A stretch of 60,000 bases of DNA from Tubulanus polymorphus. Lineage: Eukaryota; Nemertea; Palaeonemertea; Tubulaniformes; Tubulanidae. The position numbers were made by a program, and so were the translations under genes. Below the pieces are notes generated by a model. It had not been told where the DNA came from and searched no databases. It saw only the letters and a list, made by a program, of their open reading frames with translations. Shown here one piece after another: positions 28,908 through 37,131 of the stretch (its first letter is position 1; each line of letters starts with the position of its first letter). The stretch is from NCBI RefSeq assembly GCF_964204645.1, contig NC_134027.1, forward strand, positions 15,676,485-15,736,484. Direction: 5' to 3'.

Positions 28908-29330
28908 ATGGAAGATAAAGTTGATAATATTGATATTATTCCTCATGATATAAATAAAACTAAATTAAAAATATATTTAGAAAAACAAATATTAGAATTT
29001 GAAAGTGACTTAAAAGTTAAAAAGAAAAAATATCTAAAAAGTAAAATTATATATTATTTGATTATAAGTGGTTCGGTTACAATTAGTTCTGTAATAACAT
29101 TTTTAGCAATATTCAGCCCATTAACACCTTTAGCTATATCAATTGGTGTGTCAAGTGTTTTAACCGGTATAAGTTCAAAATTAAATATAAAAAGTAATAA
29201 AGAAAAAATTAAAACTAATATAAAAGAAATTAATAAATTAAAGAATACACTAGATTATATCATAAGTTTAAATGGTCATATAACAGTTGAAGAACAAGAT
29301 AAATTATTAAAAGAATTAATAAATTATTAA
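28908..29330 (+). CDS. Coiled-coil and two-span membrane protein, 140 aa
   Basis: A lysine-rich coil (residues about 20-48), two hydrophobic segments (YLIISGSVTISSVITFLAIF and LAISIGVSSVLTGI), then a second coil ending LDKLLKELINY-like. The copy C counterpart (56672-57360) is split by a foreign 0.46 kb insert. Function unknown. Confidence 0.65.
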   Translation: MEDKVDNIDIIPHDINKTKLKIYLEKQILEFESDLKVKKKKYLKSKIIYYLIISGSVTISSVITFLAIFSPLTPLAISIGVSSVLTGISSKLNIKSNKEKIKTNIKEINKLKNTLDYIISLNGHITVEEQDKLLKELINY

Positions 29331-29345
29331 TGTTTTAGTATATAA

Positions 29346-30278
29346 ATGGCAGATAGTTTTCCAAAAGCTTTCCAATATAATAAATCAATTAAATATAATA
29401 TTCCAGCAATAGATTTTAATAAAGATATTACATATAGAAATGAAGTTTTAGATTCATTAACTAATTTAGAAATTTATGTTACTGAAACTAATAATTTTAA
29501 TGCAAAGATGGAAAATATATTTCATGTATATTTAATTAATCTTAAAAAATTGAAAGATGAAAAACAATGGTTATTAAAATCTAATATGAAGTATTGGCAG
29601 AATCAATTAAATTTTGCTGTTTATTGTGCAACAACAGGTTGTGGAATTAGTTGGAATGATCATTTGAATAATTCTAAATATAAATTAATTCAAAGTTTAT
29701 TTATATTTCATACATACTTTCAAATCAGAATAATATTAAATAAATTAGAGTGTGCTTTACCAGGATCTAGGTATTTCAAAGATTTAGATAATAATATTAA
29801 TTTATCTAAGTTTTATAAAATTTGCAATGAATTTAATATAGATATAAATAATTCTGATTTTAGAACAAAAATTGGGACAATAAGATCACTTCCTTGCCCT
29901 AAAAAGATTGCAGAATATTGTGCACTTCCCATACCATCCAATAAATTAGGTTATGGTAAAATAGAAACTAAGGATTTAGAAACATTAAATTTCAATAAAT
30001 TACCGAAATTTTATGATCATTTAAAACAAGAAAACAATAATGGTTGGGTTTATTTTATTTTAGAAAATAGTGAAGGTTTTACTAAATCAGGTATAGAAAG
30101 AATAAATCAATCTATTAGAACTTATTTGATTTGTATTCTAGGATCACAAGTTGAAACAAGATCACCGATAATTGGAAATTTGAATACATCATTCGAAACA
30201 CAAAAACAATTTAAAGTTTTATTTGAAGATTCCATACATAATGATAAAAAAATAGATCGATTCCAGAAAACATTATAA
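29346..30278 (+). pseudogene. Conserved 310-codon viral protein, frameshifted at its 3' end
   Basis: Open for 310 codons, alpha-rich, with WLLKSNMKYWQNQLNFAVYC, NDHLNNSKYKL and the motif GFTKSGIERINQSIRTYLIC near the C-terminus. Comparison with copy C (55570-56654) shows the true protein continues about 70 residues in another frame (30280-30475: RYQNYLDKSHVRLNYCIGPN), so a small indel near 30270 truncates it. Probably a structural or virion-associated protein; the family is unnamed to me. Confidence 0.65.
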
Positions 30279-30475
30279 GATATCAAAATTATTTAGATAA
30301 ATCTCATGTAAGACTTAATTATTGTATAGGCCCTAATCTATTAATTATTTCTAATGATTTAGTATTAAAGATGGGAAACATAATTGGTTATAATAATCTA
30401 ATTAAAACTGCAACAATAAATAATTCATTTGGATTGAATGATATAAATAAAAAGATTATTACTGCTCCAAAATTA

Positions 30476-30710
30476 ATGGAAGGAGAAAAAAATAAAAAAC
30501 ATTCAATCAACTGAAACTAAAACTAAGAATATTAAATTAAATAATGATTCTAAAATAAAAGATTATAATACATCAGAAAATATAAAAACTGATATTATTC
30601 AACATGATATAATTAAACCAAATGATGATAATAAATCCCATGAAAATACTAAATTAGCTATAACTTGTATAGGAATTGTAATCGGAGGAATATTATATTT
30701 TAAATTTTAA
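30476..30710 (+). pseudogene. Small C-terminally anchored protein, frameshifted (copy B)
   Basis: Copy C keeps this as an intact 78-aa ORF (55333-55569) ending in a hydrophobic anchor. In copy B the first codons (MEGEK) run off frame within ten residues, while the anchor (LAITCIGIVIGGILYFKF) is readable to TAA 30708-30710. The stop codon of the preceding gene that precedes it in copy C is changed here (TAA to TTA). Confidence 0.65.
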
Positions 30711-30726
30711 TTTTTTTATTATGTAA

Positions 30727-32191
30727 ATGGCAGAAGGTGGGGAAGATATTCCATTTGATACTTTTGGTGATGAACCCGGTATAAGTGATGAACCAAAACC
30801 TGATTTTAATGAAACTAATATTGATAATGATGATGAATCAGCATATAATTCTAATATAGCAGATAGTGGTTCTAAAGTCCCATCAACAGAAAAAATGATA
30901 GAAGAATTAGATCGAGAATACCTGCTGAATATGAAAATCAAGGTTTATCGAGTCGAGATTTAGAAAATAAAAAATTTATATATAAATTCCAACCTGTATT
31001 TGAAAGATCTGGATATAATATAAATGACAGAGGGGCCAGATTTTTAGTAGAAGATTTAAAATATTTAGATGGTGAATAATATTATAAATTGAAAGATGAT
31101 TATTATATTAATATCACTAATCAAAGTACAAGACTAAGTAAAATATTAGCAGAATCAACTTTGCTTAAGTTAGAACCAGATAGAATTAAGAGAATAATTA
31201 ATAGTAATGAAATAACCAATGTTACACAAGAAGAAAGAGATGATAATATAAGAGTATTTAGTCAAAGAATTGATGACTTATTTGAAATAATCGATAATAA
31301 TTTAGAACCAGAAACAAGTTCTGAACAGAATAAAACTTCCAAAACTAGTAGACCTAATTCAAGAGAAGTTCAAACTGAAAAAATTTTACCGAAGGGATTA
31401 CTTGATGCAACAGATCAAGAATTAGAAGATTTAGATATATTTTCTGATAAAGCAATTAGAGAAATTATTAGTATAAGAAATGCATCTGATAAAATTGCGC
31501 ATGATAAAAGTATAAGAGATTTTAAAATTAGAACTGTAGAAAAATAATTAACTGATAAAAATAAAGAAATAGAACAATTAAAATTAGATATAGATAATAA
31601 AGTTATTGAAGAAATTGAATATAGGCGAAAAGAATTACGCTTAGAAAAAGAAATAGATTATTTAGAATATAACATAGAATTACAAAAAGAAGAAATTAAA
31701 TCATTATTAAAATCATATGATTATAATATAAATAGATTAAAAGATGTTTTTAAAAGATATCTAATAAAACCAGATTCTGAAATATCATTGAAAGATAGAA
31801 TAAAGTTATTATTTAAATTAGAAGGAATAACAATTCTTTCAATTCTAACAGCTGTAACTATGTTATTTACAACAATAGGTTTAGCTATATCAAATGCTTT
31901 AAAATCTACTCCTACTCCCACTCCCAATAAACCAGATAAACCCCCAGGTAATAATTCTATACAAGATAAAGTTAAAGATGGTTTAAAGAAATTAGCAAAA
32001 TATTTATGGGAACTATTAAAAAATCTGCTGCAGCTTTACCAGGAATTATTGCATCAATTGTTGGTTTTAAATTGAAATCTGCAGGAAACATTATTAACTT
32101 TGCTGCTGAACATATTATTTTATTTTTAATTACAGTTGTAAGTGCTATTATTTTTGGGTTAGTAAATATGATATCAAAAAATATCAAGTAA
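30727..32191 (+). pseudogene. Large virion-like protein: acidic N-terminus, coil and multiple C-terminal hydrophobic segments, broken frames
   Basis: Read in pieces: 30727-30963 (IPFDTFGDEPGISDEPKPDF), 30905-31076 in another frame (LSSRDLENKKFIYKFQPVF), 31089-31547 (long acidic/helical), then 31548-31790 coil, 31788-32075 (IKLLFKLEGITILSILTAVT followed by a TPTPTPNKP linker) and 32006-32191 (KKSAAALPGIIASIVGF...INFAAEH...). The same chain runs in copy C (53600-55317). At least three frameshifts or stops separate the pieces. It lies directly before the MCP-like gene, suggesting an internal virion or membrane-associated role. Confidence 0.65.
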
Positions 32192-32241
32192 CCATGATAT
32201 CAAAAAACATCAAGTAAACCATGATCAAAAATAAATAATTA

Positions 32242-32261
32242 ATTTTTTTGTTAAATAAATG
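32242..32261 (+). promoter_or_regulatory. Late-type start signal before the MCP-like gene
   Basis: TTTTTTTGTTAAATAAATG; the copy C counterpart on the minus strand at about 53584-53604 is TTTTTTTTCTTAAATAAATG. Strong conservation of this signal between decayed copies supports function. Confidence 0.55.
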
Positions 32262-33404
32262 AGTGGGAGTTATATCAATCCTTCTAAGAATCATAGAATA
32301 TCTAATGCTATTAAAGCAGAAAGATCACATCATATAATTACTAATAACCTTTCAAATATTAATCCCGATGAAACTTTATACGTTAGAATCCCTCGATTAA
32401 CACAAAATACTTTTTATGTTCCAAATAGTATTTATTTATCGGCCGATATAAAAGTAATCGGTAATAATAATAATTATGTTGTTGATAATGTTGGAAGATA
32501 TTTGATTAAAAAGTTAACAATAAAGATTGGTCCAGAAACAGTTTTCTCATTAGATGATTATAATTTATTTATGCATTATAAAGATTTATGGTTAACTAAA
32601 GAAAATAGAAATAATATGATATTTCAGGGTATTCAATCAGAAAACCATAATAAATTAAGATCTGAAGCCAATAATGCAGTAGTAACTAATGCTGTAGATA
32701 ATTTGATAAAAAAGATTTATGGAAGCAAATATAAAATTCCATTAGACTTTGAATTGATAAATAATAATGCACCTTTATATAAATACGCAATTCAAGAAGA
32801 CGTTATATTCGAAATAACATTTGCTCCTGTTAATGAAATTGTATTATCTAGCGTTAATAAAGATATGAGTTATAAATTATCGAATATATGTTTAGAATAT
32901 GATACAGTAACTGATGAAAATATTTCAAGTATAATTCAAACTAAATACAATCAAGGATTTTCATTATTATATGATTATATTGATAAATTTAAAACCGTAA
33001 CTATTAATGCAAATGATGAAATAATTAATGAGAATATTAACTTCTCAAGAAGATCTATTAAAGGCATATTAATATTTTCTACCATTGCAACATATACTAA
33101 TGGCGCAATAAATGTTGATAATTATTATAATCCTGAAATAACAAAAGTAGAAATAACTATCGAAGGAATAGCAAATAAAATATTTTGCCAAGGAATGAGA
33201 ATGATAGATCAGTGGCCAGAAATTAGAAAACATTTTATGAATGAAAAAGTAAAATCATCTGAAAATTGTAATATTAATCAAATTGATTATTATACCGGCA
33301 ATAAATATGCATTATGGTTAGATTTTAGAACAACAGAGGATAATTCATTACATGGTTCTGGAAAAAATTACAAAACACTAAAGATGGAATACAATTATTC
33401 ATGA
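32259..33404 (+). pseudogene. Major-capsid-like protein, copy B, C-terminus shifted to another frame
   Basis: 381 codons, beta-rich: ETLYVRIPRLTQNTFYVPNS, DNVGRYLIKKLTIKIG, IFQGIQSENHNKLR, then a second domain with VIFEITFAPVNEIVL, SRRSIKGILIFS, ITKVEITIEGI and LWLDFRTTED. The layout fits a double jelly-roll major capsid protein shorter than typical Polinton hexons. The frame ends at TGA 33402-33404, but a conserved C-terminal strand (HIYIISDAQLNIV) is readable in another frame up to TAA 33503-33505, so a one-base change removed about 33 residues. The copy C homologue (53036-53586) is truncated. Capsid role is inferred. Confidence 0.65.
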
Positions 33405-33537
33405 CAAAGAATAAAGGAATCAAAAATTTTAAAATGCACATTTATATTATATCTGACGCGCAATTAAATATTGTAAATTCACAATTAGATAGTGTTATGT
33501 ATTAAAATTTTAACTTTAATAAATATTTATTATATAA

Positions 33538-34326
33538 ATGGAAGGAGGTAAAGTATATAAACATATTCCATACATCGATACACATGAAAATAATGATGGT
33601 TTATATTATGTAATACCTTGTAATATAGCTTTGATATTTGATCCTATTTTCAAAATTTATAAAACTAAACTAATAGAAATCGATAATAATAAAAGTGAAG
33701 TTGTTGATAATTTAAGTAATGTAATTGATGATAATGTAATACCTACTACAGTAATACCTACTACAGTAATACCTACTACATCTAATAATGTAATACCTTC
33801 TACATATAATAATGCAATAATATTAAATGTTAGTAAAAATAGAAATTATTGTGATTATTGTAAAGGTGAATTTTCAAACGCTCCATCAAATTGGAATAAA
33901 CATATGAATACAAGGGTACATATAAATAATGTTATAGAACGTGTTGGTTTAAAAGAATTTATAGAACACCCATTTAGATATGTTACAAAGTTTGTTTCAA
34001 ATCAAAAAGTAAATGGTAAAGAATTATATAAAGATTTATTATTAGCAACACCTAATAAAGATGAATTAGATCTAACCGATGCTAATGAAATATTAGAATC
34101 AAACACTGTAAATGAAATATTAGGAGCAAACACTAATAAAGATTCTATGAAACATAAAGTAGAAAATAATGATAACTTTGATTGGATGAATAAGCATAAC
34201 AATGAAACAACTATTGATGATGCGGTAAAAAGGGCGAATAATAAGTATAAAAATAAGACAACTATTGATGATGATACGGTAGAGAGTTTGAATAAATTGT
34301 TAGGGTCTGATAGTGAAAGTGATTAA
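33538..34326 (+). CDS. C2H2 zinc-finger protein with VIPTT repeats
   Basis: 262 aa, intact. One C2H2 finger (CDYCKGEFSNAPSNWNKH, plus H of RVH) at about residues 103-125, preceded by three or four near-identical VIPTT units encoded by 15-nt tandem repeats near 33740-33800. The C-terminal third is acidic and contains duplicated TTIDDA/TTIDDD segments. It lies between the MCP-like gene and the convergent ATPase. A DNA-binding or regulatory role is plausible; no homologue is seen in copies A or C within the window. Confidence 0.6.
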   Translation: MEGGKVYKHIPYIDTHENNDGLYYVIPCNIALIFDPIFKIYKTKLIEIDNNKSEVVDNLSNVIDDNVIPTTVIPTTVIPTTSNNVIPSTYNNAIILNVSKNRNYCDYCKGEFSNAPSNWNKHMNTRVHINNVIERVGLKEFIEHPFRYVTKFVSNQKVNGKELYKDLLLATPNKDELDLTDANEILESNTVNEILGANTNKDSMKHKVENNDNFDWMNKHNNETTIDDAVKRANNKYKNKTTIDDDTVESLNKLLGSDSESD

Positions 34327-34409
34327 GATATTAATTATATTTAACTCAAATAATAATATTAGTTGAAAATTGTATAAAATAATATTTATTTTAAAAAAGG
34401 GGGTTTTAA

Positions 34410-34502
34410 GTATTTAAGGTATCTAATAGGGTATCAGGTATTAGGGTATCAGGTATTAGGGTCTCTAATGGGGTATCAGGTATTAGGGTATCTAATACAT
34501 AG
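34410..34502. repeat. Minisatellite of GGTATCAGGTATTAG units between convergent genes
   Basis: About six imperfect 14-16 bp units (GGTATCTAATAG / GGTATCAGGTATTAG) in the 190-bp gap between the zinc-finger gene and the ATPase, which face each other. It could act in 3'-end formation or be a replication slippage product. Confidence 0.75.
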
Positions 34503-34514
34503 TCATACAAATAG

Positions 34515-35090
34515 TTATTTTATAAATTTATATTCATAGGGAAATTGTAGTCTCAGTAATAATTTTGAACCTTTATTATTCTTTAATTTATTCATATATT
34601 CATCATGTAATTCAGTAGGTATAATTTGATTTTCTTCCAATGATTGTTGCATAGATTTTTTATCTTTGTTATAAAATAAAACTAGAAATCTAATGTTTTC
34701 TCTAAAGTCTTTAACAATTGAATTATATTTTTGATTTAAAACCCAAGTTGTTATCCCAAAATGTCTTCCAGAGAAAGCTAAATAACATAACTCACTTTCT
34801 CTAACTTTTGAATTATGTAAATTTGCGCAATCATCTATAATGAATAATGTATTTGATCCTTTATAAGTATCAATTGCTATTTTAATACAATTATCTAAAT
34901 TTTCTTTTACTGTTTTAGGATCTAATATAATAAACTTTTTCATCTTAACTATATCTCTATTATATGTTTTATTCATTTCATAAGTAGGACAGAATAATAT
35001 TATATTATCAAAATGATTCTTATAAATAGTTTCTAACAAGTCTAATATGAAATGTGTTTTACCACAATTGGTTACTCCAGTTATTAACAT
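34515..35090 (-). CDS. A32/FtsK-type genome packaging ATPase
   Basis: 191 aa from ATG 35090. Walker A GVTNCGKT at residues 5-12, Walker B TLFIIDD at 81-87, and a conserved SGRHFGITTWVLNQ segment with a sensor-like Gln at 120. It is short for the family because only four residues precede Walker A; the frame stays open upstream for 14 codons (to TAG at 35133-35135) without an ATG and enters the TIR, so the N-terminus has probably been lost or overwritten by TIR sequence. It would translocate viral DNA into the capsid. Confidence 0.85.
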   Translation of the reverse strand: MLITGVTNCGKTHFILDLLETIYKNHFDNIILFCPTYEMNKTYNRDIVKMKKFIILDPKTVKENLDNCIKIAIDTYKGSNTLFIIDDCANLHNSKVRESELCYLAFSGRHFGITTWVLNQKYNSIVKDFRENIRFLVLFYNKDKKSMQQSLEENQIIPTELHDEYMNKLKNNKGSKLLLRLQFPYEYKFIK

Positions 35091-35110
35091 ATTATGCGGT
35101 TCAAATATAA

Positions 35111-35246
35111 ATATATTAAAAGTAATTAAAAACTATAATATATTTTCATAACCGTGTGTATTTCAGTTGAATAATAGAATAATTATTATCATTTGAATAT
35201 ATTTGATTATATGAATTTGTGTATTGTAAATAAATCAATTGGTCGC
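35111..35246 (-). repeat. Right terminal inverted repeat of copy B
   Basis: Reverse complement of 22398-22533; ends outward with AAATCAATTGGTCGC. Confidence 0.9.
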
Positions 35247-35285
35247 TCCACTTCGCTACCGCTCCGCTACGCGACCAATTGATTT
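35232..35285. repeat. Palindromic terminal junction: 15-bp arms around a 24-nt centre
   Basis: AAATCAATTGGTCGC (35232-35246) and GCGACCAATTGATTT (35271-35285) are perfect inverted repeats separated by a 24-nt GC-rich centre containing CGCTACCGCTCCGCT. The same centre lies, in direct orientation, just outside the left TIR (22375-22397). Confidence 0.85.
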
Positions 35286-35456
35286 AATACAATATGCTTT
35301 TTAGATTATTGATATCTTAGAATAAATATTTAGTTTTAATATAAAATACACACGGTTATGAAAATATATTATAGTTTTTAATTACTTTTAATGTTTTGTT
35401 TTTTAATGAGCTCGACCCTTCGACCTTTGATCTGAAAGCCCATTACCCCTATTACT
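35271..35456 (+). repeat. Partial second left end of the Polinton-like element
   Basis: Diverged direct repeat of 22398-22595: shares ACACACGGTTATGAAAATAT, TTTTTAATTACTTTTAAT and GAAAGCCCATTACCCCTATT in the same order, with a replaced segment near 35290-35340. It stops at ...CCCTATTACTG and LINE sequence resumes. Confidence 0.85.
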
Positions 35457-36690
35457 GCCATTTCACCAGTGCTAGCACGTCTCTTTAATACTTTAGCCGA
35501 TCGCAGTAATTATATGGAAAATCGCTCAAGTTTCAGTAATCCATAAAAAGGACGCTCGTGATGACCCTAACAATTATCGACCAATTTCCCTTCTCTGCAC
35601 CATTTCAAAACTGTTTGAAAGATTGATTTATCCAAATATATACAATCATGTTATAAATAATATTCTAATTTTCTCAAACCAGTCAGGTTTTCTTCCTGGT
35701 CATAGTACTACTGACCAACTACCATCTATTTCGGCCTTTATTAATGCCAAATTGGAACAGGGACTTGATGTTCGGGTGGCTTTTCTTGACATATCAGCTG
35801 CTTCTTATACACTACCTCATAAATTATTACTTCACAAGCTAAAGGCATATGGAATTAACGGCAAAATACATGATCTTATCTCCTCCTACCTATCTAAACA
35901 AACTGGAGAGGATTCACTACAGAGCTGCGATCCTTGTCTCCGGTTGTACCCATGGCTCAAACACTAATAAGGTCCTGCATATTTTGAACTGGCAAACTCT
36001 AGCCGCCAGGCTTAAAGAGCGGCAATTGCTGTATATGTTTAAAGTAAAAAACCGGTTTGTCCCACCATACGTAAATTCAATTTTCATAAATTTCCATAAC
36101 GCGGCCAGCAACCAACCTCGTGCCCTTAGAACGCAGCGACCTTTTAGAATCCCAGCATCTTATTCTTCATTTATGAGGCGATCACCCCTTGTTCAACTTA
36201 TGGAACAATGGAATTATTCCGAATAATGTTACACCTGAGCTTCAAAACTGCGATTCATTTTCCCTTTTCAAATCTAGAACCTGCTTTAATAAAGACCACT
36301 CCAATGTTCTTAGTTCAACCATAATAAAAAACCTCAATCGAAATGAAGAAATCTGCCTCAATCGTCTGCGTGTAGACCTCTTCCTGAGATCTCATTTCTA
36401 TTCTCATAATTTCGTTGATGTAAGTGATCCTGACTGCCCCTACTGCAACCAAATCCAATCGACAACACATTTCCTTCATCAGTGTCGAGAACCTTTCCTC
36501 CATCATGACTTTTGCAATCTCCTCACTTCGCTTAATTGCCTACAACTACTTCCGTACTTCAATAGATTAAATATGTTGAATAAATGCGAATTCCTACTTT
36601 TTGGAAATTCCATTTATAACTATGATTTAAACTCGACAGTAATCTGTCTTGTTGCAAAATTCATTTCTAGGAACCAAAGAATCTCAAACT
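35457..36690 (+). pseudogene. LINE reverse transcriptase remnant and C-terminal region
   Basis: Continues the LINE interrupted at about 22370. RT start: SPVLARLFN, then NNYRPISLLCTISKLFERLI, SGFLPGHSTTDQL and a damaged motif A region (RVAFLDISAAS). A deletion removes the RT catalytic core after SSYLSKQ and joins to the C-terminal LERIHYRAAILVSG segment; the tail includes a CCHC-type unit (CPYCNQIQSTTHFLHQC). Several frames are used (35623-35967, 35849-36226, 36189-36692). Dead element. Confidence 0.85.
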
Positions 36691-36691
36691 G

Positions 36692-36965
36692 ATGATAATA
36701 ATCATCATTATCATTATTATCATTATTATTATCATTTACTATTATTTATTATTATCATTACTTTTATTGTTACAACTCATTGCATATTATCATCCTTTAG
36801 TGTAATTATCAGTTTACGTGCATTTATTAATTTTCGATCACCGTCAAATGTCTCTGTAATTTCGATTATAATTGTAATTGCTTGTAATGTCCTCTGGACC
36901 TTAGCATGTATTCATTTTGTATACCATTGACTTGTTCAATAAAATTAATTTGTACTTTAAAAAAG
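36692..36965 (+). other. LINE 3' region with ATT/ATC microsatellite and AATAAA signal
   Basis: A TCATTATTA-type trinucleotide run spans about 36693-36770, and AATAAA lies at 36938-36943 shortly before an A-rich end (TTTAAAAAAG). This is consistent with the LINE 3' UTR and tail. Confidence 0.6.
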
Positions 36966-37131
36966 AAATGGTTGTGTCACAAAGGGAGAAATTTGCCTTA
37001 GACATATCATCCCGATATCTGGAGTTCTGGGCTTAGTAACGCATATTTAGAATGGATTCTATCCGATATTCTTGTAACATAATGTCTTCTCTCAGCAAAT
37101 TCCTGACGTTTTCTGGGTGCTAACGTTCAGT
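36966..37131. other. Short spacer, nothing recognised
   Basis: About 165 bp between the LINE 3' end and the TIR element; no coding or repeat signal seen. Confidence 0.4.

Larger units (their letters stand above)
22375..35456 (+). mobile_element. Polinton-like viral element, copy B (nearly complete) plus partial second left end
   Basis: About 12.9 kb of very AT-rich DNA with closely packed genes and a 136-bp terminal inverted repeat (22398-22533 and 35111-35246, differing at very few positions). It interrupts the LINE ORF. Gene order: PolB, OB-fold-like, penton-like, six small or medium genes including several membrane proteins, MCP-like, zinc finger, and the packaging ATPase on the opposite strand. 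No integrase or adenovirus-type protease is recognisable. Beyond the right TIR comes a palindromic junction and a diverged direct repeat of the left end (35271-35456). Several genes carry frameshifts, so the copy is defective. Confidence 0.85.

Noticed and set aside
30693-30941. Minus-strand serine-rich ORF in copy B
   Set aside because: Antisense shadow of the acidic N-terminus of the large virion-like protein.
33740-33800. Possible CRISPR-like array in the GTAATACCTACTACA repeats
   Set aside because: Units are contiguous without spacers and encode VIPTT repeats in a zinc-finger protein; the genome is eukaryotic.
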